Origin: Promethearchaeota archaeon
GTDB taxonomy: Archaea; Asgardarchaeota; Lokiarchaeia; Sigynarchaeales; MK-D1
Direction of reading: 5' to 3'
NCBI GenBank assembly: GCA_016839865.1
Contig: JAEOTN010000347.1
Coordinates: 1 to 7,811 of the forward strand
DNA length: 7,811 bases
The first letter of the stretch is position 1. Every line of letters starts with the position of its first letter. Below the pieces are notes generated by a model, which was given only the letters and a program-made list of their open reading frames with translations, was not told where the DNA came from and did no database searches. Below, one piece after another: positions 1 to 5,747 of this stretch. Position numbers and translations under genes: made by a program.

Positions 1-445
1 CCTCAGTGATTTCAGGCAGTAATGCACTATAAACCAAAAAGATCACGGTATAAGCTGTATCATATAGCAGCATTGTTACTAGCATCCACCAAAACTTAGA
101 CATATCACTCCATGTTGGTGATCCCCACCAAACCAATGCAAACGTTATCGCTAGAAAGGGTGCGGTAAATCGCATATAAGGAATTCGTCGACCCCGTTTG
201 GATTTTGTAGAATCAGAAAGAAATCCAAATAGAGGATCATTTACAGCGTTCCAAAGGGCATAAATTAATGTGACAATTCCGATAATTCGCGATTCTTCTG
301 CTAATCCAAGATAATCAGTGTAAAAAATCGGGAGAAGTGCTGCATATATACCACTTATAACAGAACCTCCAAGTGATGCTACTCCCCATGAAACTTTTTT
401 TCCGAAACTAATTTTTCTGGGAGTTAATTTTTCTGAATTTTCCAT
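1..445 (-). CDS. GPH/MFS_2-family sugar:cation symporter, N-terminal part (cut by window edge)
   Basis: The frame is open for 148 codons from an ATG at 445 to the window edge, so only the N-terminal part is visible. It reads as a membrane transporter of the glycoside-pentoside-hexuronide:cation symporter type (MFS_2), which imports sugars or related solutes with Na+ or H+. Hydrophobic segments lie at about residues 18-40, 52-75, 91-108 and 118-141. The cytoplasmic loop after the second segment carries NDPLFGFLSDSTKSKRGRR (69-87), matching the family pattern of Asp-Pro, Gly-x-x-x-Asp and a basic run ending in Arg-Arg-x-Pro. The start is supported by AGGTGA five bases upstream. The substrate cannot be told from this part, and another MFS_2 member (for example a lipid or drug carrier) is possible. 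The ArsR-type gene upstream on the same strand could control it. Confidence 0.8.
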   Translation of the reverse strand, partial: MENSEKLTPRKISFGKKVSWGVASLGGSVISGIYAALLPIFYTDYLGLAEESRIIGIVTLIYALWNAVNDPLFGFLSDSTKSKRGRRIPYMRFTAPFLAITFALVWWGSPTWSDMSKFWWMLVTMLLYDTAYTVIFLVYSALLPEITE

Positions 446-450
446 TTAGT

Positions 451-456
451 TCACCT
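451..456 (-). promoter_or_regulatory. Shine-Dalgarno site of the transporter gene
   Basis: On the minus strand AGGTGA ends five bases before the ATG at 445. It matches the archaeal 16S anti-SD core and fixes the start codon. Confidence 0.65.
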
Positions 457-486
457 AAAAAATATTGAACTAAACTATCAATCTCA

Positions 487-497
487 TTATTAATAAA
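487..497 (-). promoter_or_regulatory. Candidate TATA box of the transporter gene
   Basis: The minus strand reads TTTATTAATAA, 42-52 bases upstream of the transporter ATG. Archaeal initiation about 26 bases downstream of its centre would give a leader of about 20 bases that still contains the Shine-Dalgarno site. No convincing BRE precedes it. The 110-bp gap (446-555) holds nothing else I can identify except the T-rich end of the upstream gene. Confidence 0.4.
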
Positions 498-510
498 GAA
501 ACTGTTGATA

Positions 511-531
511 AGGAAAAAGGTAAAGAAAAAA
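511..531 (-). terminator. Oligo-T terminator downstream of the ArsR-type gene
   Basis: Read on the minus strand, this stretch, starting about 25 bases after the stop at 556, carries a T6 run and a T5 run within a pyrimidine-rich sequence. Archaeal RNA polymerase terminates at such oligo-T tracts without needing a hairpin. It would separate the regulator from the transporter transcript, although read-through is possible. Confidence 0.4.
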
Positions 532-555
532 GAGAATTATGTTAGAAAATTGATT

Positions 556-873
556 TTAAGCAATTATTTCTAAGTTTGAATCGTCATCCATTAATTCTTC
601 TCCTACGTGGATGAGACCTTGATTCAAGATTTTCTTTACATGGGCATCCGATATACGGAAGAATTTTTTTCTTCCTCTTTTATCATATTTCACTAAATCA
701 GCTGAGCTTAGGATACGTAATTGATACGAGATTGCAGGTAATGAAGTTCCAATAACATCCCGGATATCATTTACAGTTAGCTCACCTTCGTCTAGTAGCT
801 TTAATATTTGAATCCGAGTTTCATCTGACAGTGCTGAGAAAAGTCTTGCTAGTTTCCGTGATGTTTGCATCAT
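556..873 (-). CDS. ArsR-type winged-helix transcriptional regulator (105 aa)
   Basis: This is a small DNA-binding regulator with the HTH_5/ArsR fold. The opening LARLFSALSDETRIQILKLL (residues 8-27) is the classic first helix pair. ELTVNDIRDVIGTSLPAISY (31-50) is the helix-turn-helix, with QLRILSSADLVKYDKRG as the recognition-helix end and start of the wing. KKFFRIS (69-75) is the second wing strand, and an acidic tail follows. Length is typical. There is no cysteine anywhere, so the metal-sensing thiol sites of ArsR/SmtB proteins are absent and it probably senses something else or acts as a constitutive repressor. It may start at either of two adjacent ATGs (873 or 870); no Shine-Dalgarno is visible. 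It lies upstream of, and in line with, the transporter gene, which is a natural candidate target. Repeats around its own start suggest autoregulation. Confidence 0.88.
   Translation of the reverse strand: MMQTSRKLARLFSALSDETRIQILKLLDEGELTVNDIRDVIGTSLPAISYQLRILSSADLVKYDKRGRKKFFRISDAHVKKILNQGLIHVGEELMDDDSNLEIIA
859..872. repeat. Small palindrome over the start codons of the ArsR-type gene
   Basis: TGATG-TTTG-CATCA has perfect 5-base arms around a 4-base centre and covers both candidate start codons. It could be an autorepression site, or simply a by-product of the ATGATG start followed by a CAT-rich complement. Confidence 0.3.
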
Positions 874-874
874 A

Positions 875-916
875 GTTCAAAAATTAAAAAAGTGTTGAAA
901 ATTAAAAACGTGCTGA
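875..916. repeat. Near-tandem direct repeat upstream of the ArsR-type gene
   Basis: Two copies of a unit of about 22 bases occur just upstream of the regulator's start. The first begins GTTCAAAAATTAAAAA at 875 and ends GTGTTGA; the second begins GTTGAAAATTAAAAA at 894 and ends GTGCTGA at 916. They overlap by a few bases. In this position they would cover the regulator's core promoter, as expected for operator sites. Part of the similarity is plain A-richness. Confidence 0.4.
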
Positions 917-975
917 TAAAAAATATTAACAAAACGAACTGATCTTCAATATATTAATAAGTGATATGTCGAGAC

Positions 976-999
976 TTCAATACTTTTAGAAGTATCGAA
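976..999. promoter_or_regulatory. Imperfect inverted repeat, possible operator in the divergent region
   Basis: Ten-base arms TTCAATACTT (976-985) and AAGTATCGAA (990-999) are complementary except at one pair, around a TTAG centre. The site lies between the minus-strand ArsR-type gene and the plus-strand DUF504 gene, just upstream of the latter's TATA-like box. Size and symmetry suit a dimeric winged-helix regulator such as the neighbouring ArsR-type protein. That assignment is inference. Confidence 0.4.
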
Positions 1000-1009
1000 T
1001 TTTCCGAGG

Positions 1010-1017
1010 TTTTAAAA
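1010..1017 (+). promoter_or_regulatory. TATA-like box spaced for a leaderless DUF504 transcript
   Basis: TTTTAAAA is centred about 27 bases upstream of the ATG at 1041. That is the spacing expected when archaeal transcription starts at the first base of the start codon. No Shine-Dalgarno precedes this ATG, which agrees with a leaderless mRNA. The rest of the 167-bp gap (874-1040) holds the repeats listed separately. Confidence 0.45.
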
Positions 1018-1040
1018 AACACAAAACGGGCAGCTTCTCC

Positions 1041-1325
1041 ATGGAAACTCGAGAAATCCTTAACAAAATATTATGGCACCCTAGTTTCACCTCAAAGAAA
1101 GGGCAATTTATCATCCAATATACTCATCGAGGTGCAAAGGGAGATAATCTTACAATTTCTTGTGAACTTATAGACAAAGTAAACTCGGATTCGTTTGAAT
1201 ATAGGAATGAATCGATCAGAGAACCAGTTAGGATACCCTTTCATAGAATAGAAAAGATTTTCAACAACCAAACACACGAAATTCTATATAAAAAAAGAGT
1301 TTCGGGTGATCCTCCTAGTGGCTAA
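1041..1325 (+). CDS. MJ1316/DUF504 (UPF0248) domain protein (94 aa)
   Basis: The protein matches the archaeal UPF0248/DUF504 pattern: REILNKILWHP near the N-terminus (residues 4-14), a middle FIIQYTHRGAKGDNLTI strand-turn (23-39), and the signature RIPFHRIEKI (64-73) followed by a hydrophobic strand. The family is named MJ1316 RNA cyclic group end recognition domain and is predicted, from its fusions with RNA-repair and 2H phosphoesterase domains, to bind 2',3'-cyclic phosphate RNA ends. No catalytic residues are expected, and the biochemical role here is unproven. Length is normal for the stand-alone form. A stop at 987 in this frame leaves the ATG at 1041 as the first usable start. The last codons overlap the next gene's ribosome-binding site and start, so its tail is shaped by that signal and the two are probably translated together. 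Confidence 0.85.
   Translation: METREILNKILWHPSFTSKKGQFIIQYTHRGAKGDNLTISCELIDKVNSDSFEYRNESIREPVRIPFHRIEKIFNNQTHEILYKKRVSGDPPSG
1285..1296 (+). promoter_or_regulatory. Strong TATA-like sequence inside the end of the DUF504 gene
   Basis: TATATAAAAAAA, preceded by an A-rich BRE-like CGAAATTC, is one of the best TATA matches in the window. Its centre is about 29 bases upstream of the GTG at 1318, so it could drive a NOG1-only transcript beginning close to that start. It also encodes DUF504 residues, so coincidence is possible. Confidence 0.35.
1305..1312 (+). promoter_or_regulatory. Strong Shine-Dalgarno site deciding the NOG1 start
   Basis: GGTGATCC is an 8-base match to the complement of the archaeal 16S 3' end. 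It sits five bases before the GTG at 1318. It overlaps the alternative GTG at 1306, which therefore has no site of its own, so 1318 is the better start. Confidence 0.7.
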
Positions 1326-2388
1326 AAATCCTTTTGCAGACTTCTATCCAGTTCCTACTGTCGAGGAGCTAATTGATATAGCTTTCAGAAGAGGATCGAA
1401 AAAAACAGCACCCATCCCCCAACGATTCAAAAATGTATTAAAAGCAAAGAGAAATGAAGTAAACCGCATTCAGCATGTAAATGAGTATATAATCGAAAGA
1501 ATTAAGAGTATTATTCAGTCTGTTCCAAATCTGGATGCACTACACCCATTTTATCAAGAATTAAGTCATTTACTTGTTGATAAAGATAAACTTAAACAAA
1601 ATCTTGGGAGATTAAACGGATTAATTCCAGTAATGCAAAAACTTCTCTCAACAAAAATTCGAGAAATCAATAAACAAGACACTTCCAATAAATGTAGTAT
1701 TGTGCGTAGACAGTATTATGCACGTATGGATTCCATTTTGAAGCAACAAAAAAAAACACTATCATACCTTGAAGAATCCCGTAGGAAATTGCGTTCCATT
1801 CCTGTAATTGATACTGATTTGCCAGCGATTGTGATTGCGGGATATCCCAATGTTGGGAAATCGAGTTTAGTAAGACAGATTTCAACTGCAAAACCCAAGA
1901 TTCGTGAATATCCCTTCACTACTAAGGAAATAATCATTGGTTTGTACAAAAATCGCGAAAAAATGAAAGTATTTCAACTTATAGACACTCCAGGGATTTT
2001 AGATCGACCAATGAAAAAGAGAAATGATATCGAAAAACAAGCAATTTTAGCATTACGAACTATTTCCAATATTATTATTTTCATGTTCGACCCAACAGCA
2101 ACTTCAGGATACTCTGTAGACCACCAGATCGCATTATTTACCGAAATTTTAGAGGAATTCATCCAGCAAGTAGACGTACCTTATATAATTGTGTTCAATA
2201 AAATGGATTTAGCATCACCCCAAGAAATCGAATTGTTACTCTCTAAACTACCATCAGAATCTAAAAAACATGACATTGTTCATACAAATGCTAAAGATGG
2301 AGAGAATATGGACAAGATAGTTCAATCTCTCATGAACTTAATAATGAAAAAAGGCTTGTTGGAATTGGATTTGAGCAAATTCCAGTAG
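1318..2388 (+). CDS. NOG1-family ribosome-assembly GTPase (356 aa)
   Basis: This is a cytoplasmic GTPase of the Obg-related NOG1 family, whose eukaryotic member acts in large-subunit ribosome assembly. The first 165 or so residues are the helical NOG1 N-terminal domain, with the family opening PVPTVEELIDIAFRRGSK. The GTPase domain follows: G1 GYPNVGKSS (175-183), the switch I motif EYPFTTKE (197-204, its Thr being G2), G3 DTPG (223-226), G4 NKMD (294-297) and G5-like NAK (324-326). It ends soon after the G domain and lacks the long C-terminal extension of eukaryotic Nog1, as usual in archaea. The start at GTG 1318 is chosen for the adjacent Shine-Dalgarno; GTG 1306 would add four residues. 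It overlaps the DUF504 gene by 8 nt, implying translational coupling. A T-rich stretch follows the stop. Confidence 0.92.
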   Translation: MAKNPFADFYPVPTVEELIDIAFRRGSKKTAPIPQRFKNVLKAKRNEVNRIQHVNEYIIERIKSIIQSVPNLDALHPFYQELSHLLVDKDKLKQNLGRLNGLIPVMQKLLSTKIREINKQDTSNKCSIVRRQYYARMDSILKQQKKTLSYLEESRRKLRSIPVIDTDLPAIVIAGYPNVGKSSLVRQISTAKPKIREYPFTTKEIIIGLYKNREKMKVFQLIDTPGILDRPMKKRNDIEKQAILALRTISNIIIFMFDPTATSGYSVDHQIALFTEILEEFIQQVDVPYIIVFNKMDLASPQEIELLLSKLPSESKKHDIVHTNAKDGENMDKIVQSLMNLIMKKGLLELDLSKFQ

Positions 2389-2427
2389 AAGAATGTTATG
2401 AAATTTTAATAAACTTCTTACCGTACG

Positions 2428-2438
2428 TTTTTATTTTT
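2428..2438 (+). terminator. Oligo-T terminator after the NOG1 gene
   Basis: TTTTTATTTTT lies 40 bases past the NOG1 stop, as expected for archaeal intrinsic termination. It suggests that the following gene set begins a new transcript. Confidence 0.45.
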
Positions 2439-2482
2439 GTAAGAGCAAGATCGTTAACAGTCGAATATTTCCTCATTACGTC

Positions 2483-2497
2483 TATAACCCATTAAAA
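2483..2497 (+). promoter_or_regulatory. Candidate promoter of the methanofuran gene set
   Basis: Two TATA-like elements, TATAA (2483-2487) and ATTAAAA (2491-2497), lie 21-35 bases upstream of the ATG at 2518. Either would start transcription at or next to that ATG, and there is no Shine-Dalgarno, so a leaderless mRNA is plausible. I cannot choose between the two boxes. Nothing else is evident in the 129-bp gap. Confidence 0.35.
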
Positions 2498-2517
2498 GTA
2501 GACAATGTTAAAAGACG

Positions 2518-3732
2518 ATGCTAAAAGAACCAAAATTTAAACAAGAATTACATGATTTCTTCAATTTTGTTATATGGGATTCTATCTCCCAAATAATTAT
2601 AGAATCCTCTGGGAATATTGAGCAAAATAAGATAAAATCATTTAAAGAAGAATTATGTAAGTTGTTTATTAAATCAGTCACGCAGAAACAATCTCATAAC
2701 CAGTTCAAATCAAAATATTCTGAAATTATTCAATCTACAGGATTTATAAATGAGCTTATGGAGGAATACATAGTAGAAACCATATCTCTTTTCCGATTAC
2801 GCTTATTAAATATTCTAAAAAACGAAAAACAAGCTGAATTGAGCCAATCCATAGAAGATTTCGTGATTATTTCATATCTCGATAAATTTGTTCTTTCAAA
2901 TGTAGTAAAAATTCTTCTTTATTCATCCCGAATCTCCTTTGCTGAAGTTAATGAATTTCGTATTCACTTGATAGAGATATTCCGAGAAGTTCTAGATGGA
3001 ACCTCGAGTTTAAAGGATTTAACAGAATATTTAGAGTCAGAATTGAACTCAATGGCTCTCGATATATTAATTCGAGACTTTATATCAGCTTCTATAATCG
3101 GATACCTCACAACTATTACTCGATTTGAAAATTATAGTGAAATAATCGTACAAATGAAAAATCGGATTAAAAATAAAATCACAATTCTGTCTGACACCTC
3201 TTTTATTCAAAAACATCGTATCGATAACATCCTCCAATGGCTAACTCAAGAAGTAATCAGTCCATTTTTTAATATGATCCAAGGGAGTAATGTAGAAATA
3301 ATTCCTGAAACTGAAGTCATCATCTCATCCATTCGAGAGATGTATAGAAAACAGTTAGAAAGAAAATTTAACTTAGAAATGGTAACACAGAAATTATCTG
3401 CTCTTAAAGAGTCTATTCATTTATCCTATAAGAATCGTTCTGGAAATCGATTTCGATTTGCGAAAAACCACTATGTTTCTAATAAATTCCGTATCCTTAG
3501 GAGTTCTAATCCAAAAAATATCGATGGAAAACCTGAGAAAATATTTAATTTAAAAGATGATTTATCTGATTCCAACGATCTAACTCCTGAAAAAGTTATT
3601 GAGATGGAATTCCAGATTTTAATGTACTTATCAGCATTTTTAGATGGTGAATTATCTTTTGACTATCAATTGGATAATTTTTATAATTTAATTAAACAAA
3701 ACAGAGATGGAACCAACCAAATCTATTTATGA
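2518..3732 (+). CDS. Unrecognised helical protein leading the mfnF-mfnE set (404 aa)
   Basis: I do not recognise a family. The sequence is almost entirely helix-forming, rich in Ile, Leu, Glu, Lys and Ser, with hardly any Gly or Pro in the first 290 residues and one cysteine (C47). There is no signal peptide and no clear membrane helix; the most hydrophobic stretch (about 183-200) contains Arg and Asp, so it is more likely a buried helix. Residues 304-334 form a strongly basic, aromatic-containing segment with several Arg, Lys and Asn, which could bind nucleic acid or an anionic ligand. An acidic linker (345-359) and a last helical block follow. No nucleotide-binding loop or metal-binding cluster is visible. 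It lies directly ahead of mfnF, overlapping or nearly abutting it depending on the start used, so co-transcription with methanofuran synthesis genes is likely. A function in that pathway is inference only. Confidence 0.75.
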   Translation: MLKEPKFKQELHDFFNFVIWDSISQIIIESSGNIEQNKIKSFKEELCKLFIKSVTQKQSHNQFKSKYSEIIQSTGFINELMEEYIVETISLFRLRLLNILKNEKQAELSQSIEDFVIISYLDKFVLSNVVKILLYSSRISFAEVNEFRIHLIEIFREVLDGTSSLKDLTEYLESELNSMALDILIRDFISASIIGYLTTITRFENYSEIIVQMKNRIKNKITILSDTSFIQKHRIDNILQWLTQEVISPFFNMIQGSNVEIIPETEVIISSIREMYRKQLERKFNLEMVTQKLSALKESIHLSYKNRSGNRFRFAKNHYVSNKFRILRSSNPKNIDGKPEKIFNLKDDLSDSNDLTPEKVIEMEFQILMYLSAFLDGELSFDYQLDNFYNLIKQNRDGTNQIYL

Positions 3733-3742
3733 GAGAAGTTGC

Positions 3743-5038
3743 ATGCTTGATAAATGTAAATTCGTTCTAAGTTTGGATATAGGTGGTGCAAACACAAAAA
3801 GTTCCTTTTTATGTTTAGATTTAGAGCAATATAAAGCAGAATCAGATCCAAAACACATTGAACGATATAAAAATATCTTGAAGTATTCCCACCCCTTGTT
3901 TTATTCAACTGAATATTTTCCATTTTGGCAAAGGAAACGAACGCAATTCAAGAAAATATTGAAAAATTTGCAGTCAAAAACGGAAAAACAATTGCTTTCA
4001 CACATCAGTCGGACCTACTCAGATATAAAAAAGATTCACATACAAAATTCGGATAAGTACTATGTAAAAACAGGAGAAGCGTTCAAAAGAAAACAGAGTG
4101 GAAATATAGAGTTTATAAATATAAATTTTCAAGTTGTAATAACAATAACAGCAGAGTTAAGCGATGCGTTCTCTACCAAACAAGAAGGGATATCACTTAT
4201 TTGTCAGCAATTACAAGAAGTATTTAATCCGAAATATGTTCAGTTGATAAATGTGAATTCTGAATTTATTTCAATTCCCGAAGCAGTTGAGGATTATCTC
4301 TCAGTATCTGCTTCCAATTGGATCGCAACTAGCTTAGTGTTTGGAGAAAGGGAACGTTTGGGTATATTATTAGATATGGGAACTACAACATTAGATTTAA
4401 TTCCAATTAAAGATGGCCGTCCAGTAACAATTGGTAAAAATGATGTTGATAGACTGATTAACAATGAATTGTTTTATACGGGAGTTTTACGACCGCCAGT
4501 TTCTAGTGTTGTAAAAAGCGTGCCATTTCGGGATGCATTATGTCCCGTCGCATTTGAGCGTTTTGCTCTTATGGCTGATGTATATCTGATACTCGGATTA
4601 ATCTCAGAACAAGAATACACATGTGATACTGCAGATGAGCGTTCTAAATCCCTAGATAATTGTTATTCAAGGTTAGCTCGGATAATCTGTGGAGATATCA
4701 ACCTAGTTACCAAAGAGGAACTAGATCTTATATCAGAATACATTTACAAAGCACACAAAGAGTTAGTTCAAGATGCAGTTCGGCAATCTATAAACCAATT
4801 TATACGACGATTTGTTATACCGATATCAAAAATTCGGTTTAACATTACGGGTTTAGGGGCGAAAATTCTACTTATCCCTGCATTACGTGAATTAGACATT
4901 CATGAAAACCAGATATTTTTTAAATCCTTATCTGAACAGGAACACGTCCTATCCACCGCAATTTGTTTAGGTATAGTTTATCTGAAGAATGAAGTACAGA
5001 GAAATTTAGTCTCAAATCAGGTGAAGGATGAAGAGTGA
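3743..5038 (+). CDS. mfnF: MfnF, methanofuran condensing enzyme (H4MPT-linked C1 pathway protein family)
   Basis: In methanogens MfnF joins the diphosphorylated aminomethyl-furanmethanol to tyramine-glutamate, making the methanofuran core. The family has an ASKHA (sugar kinase/hydantoinase-A) fold. Visible motifs, numbered from 3743: LDIGGANTK (11-19), TAELSDAF (136-143), ASNWIATS (190-197), LLDMGTTTLDLIP (209-221), ELFYTGVLRPP (242-252), MADVYLILG (277-285), DTADERSKS then RLARIICGD (295-328), and TGLGAK (369-374). At 431 residues it is longer than usual (about 320-350); the excess lies mainly between the YFPFW segment (near 58) and TAELSD, in a Lys/Ser/Tyr-rich region. An upstream in-frame ATG at 3707 would add 12 residues and overlap the previous gene by 26 nt. 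I prefer 3743 because homologs begin just before the LDIGG strand. The stop overlaps mfnE. Confidence 0.85.
   Translation: MLDKCKFVLSLDIGGANTKSSFLCLDLEQYKAESDPKHIERYKNILKYSHPLFYSTEYFPFWQRKRTQFKKILKNLQSKTEKQLLSHISRTYSDIKKIHIQNSDKYYVKTGEAFKRKQSGNIEFININFQVVITITAELSDAFSTKQEGISLICQQLQEVFNPKYVQLINVNSEFISIPEAVEDYLSVSASNWIATSLVFGERERLGILLDMGTTTLDLIPIKDGRPVTIGKNDVDRLINNELFYTGVLRPPVSSVVKSVPFRDALCPVAFERFALMADVYLILGLISEQEYTCDTADERSKSLDNCYSRLARIICGDINLVTKEELDLISEYIYKAHKELVQDAVRQSINQFIRRFVIPISKIRFNITGLGAKILLIPALRELDIHENQIFFKSLSEQEHVLSTAICLGIVYLKNEVQRNLVSNQVKDEE
5019..5024 (+). promoter_or_regulatory. Shine-Dalgarno site of mfnE
   Basis: AGGTGA within the last codons of mfnF lies 10 bases before the GTG at 5035. 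It supports the GTG start, which overlaps the mfnF stop as GTGA. The spacing is slightly long. Confidence 0.5.
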
Positions 5039-5742
5039 GATTAGTTCTAAAGATTGGGGGTAGTATTTTTGAAAATCCAACAATTTTTAATCACTTCTTT
5101 AATGTTTTTCTGGAGACACTTGATTCTGACACTTCATATTTAATTATCGTGGGTGGAGGAGAGGAATGTAATACTTTACGTCAAGAATATCTATCGCAAT
5201 CCAAAGTAAGAAAAGAAGAAGAATATTATCACTGGAAAGCAATTGAGATAATGGATAAAAATGCAGAAAAATTAAAAAGACGTGTAGAATCCCTTTGTAA
5301 AACTTATTTAATTTCGAATGTTGAAGAGATTATTAATCCAGGTATATTCTTTCTAAAACCCTCCCATGATTTAAGAAATCATGACCCTTTGGAACACTCG
5401 TGGAATGTAACATCTGATTCTATATCATTGTTTTATGCCTATAAGACAAGATCCTCACTGTGTGTGTTTATTAAGAAAGATCCCTATCTAACTATTGATG
5501 AAGTCCCAATAAAAAGAATTTCTTGCACCAAACTCATCAAACACCAAATTAAACAGAAGGTTGCAGAGAATTTGGGTAAGGGATTAATAGATACCGTAAG
5601 TCCGCACCTTGGTATGAAATATCAAATACCAATCTTGATTTTAAATGGATCTAATCCTTTGATAATTGCTAATTTCTTCTCAAAATATCAGAAAGAGGAG
5701 AAAAACTTAAGTAATTATGGAATTGAGATTTATCCACAATAA
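5035..5742 (+). CDS. mfnE: MfnE, amino-acid-kinase-fold kinase of methanofuran synthesis (235 aa)
   Basis: MfnE phosphorylates 5-(aminomethyl)-3-furanmethanol phosphate to the diphosphate, the activated substrate of MfnF. It belongs to the aspartate/glutamate/uridylate kinase superfamily. Visible features: VLKIGGS (4-10) with the phosphate-contacting Lys and glycines, IIVGGGEE (37-44), YYHWKAIEIMDKNA (64-77), which resembles the H-x-x-A-I-x-x-M-D signature of the MfnE group, HSWNVTSDSIS (121-131), the superfamily Trp-x-x-Thr-Ser-Asp-Ser motif, and VFIKKDP (134-140) near the nucleotide site. The end ILILNGSNP (201-209) is the usual terminal strand. Length is close to the family norm. It starts with GTG and overlaps mfnF by 4 nt, so the two are probably made in step. 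A bare superfamily call would allow other kinases; the mfnF neighbour and the HW-AI-MD motif make MfnE much more likely. Confidence 0.87.
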   Translation: MRLVLKIGGSIFENPTIFNHFFNVFLETLDSDTSYLIIVGGGEECNTLRQEYLSQSKVRKEEEYYHWKAIEIMDKNAEKLKRRVESLCKTYLISNVEEIINPGIFFLKPSHDLRNHDPLEHSWNVTSDSISLFYAYKTRSSLCVFIKKDPYLTIDEVPIKRISCTKLIKHQIKQKVAENLGKGLIDTVSPHLGMKYQIPILILNGSNPLIIANFFSKYQKEEKNLSNYGIEIYPQ

Positions 5743-5747
5743 TATAC

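Noticed and set aside
961..1173. A plus-strand open frame of 70 codons overlapping the DUF504 start
   Set aside because: It resembles no family, has no ribosome site, and is out of frame with the well-supported DUF504 gene it overlaps.
2417..2443. CTTAC/GTAAG pair around the T-rich stretch after NOG1, as a hairpin terminator
   Set aside because: The arms are only five bases with a loop of about 17, too weak to claim. The oligo-T tract alone explains termination.
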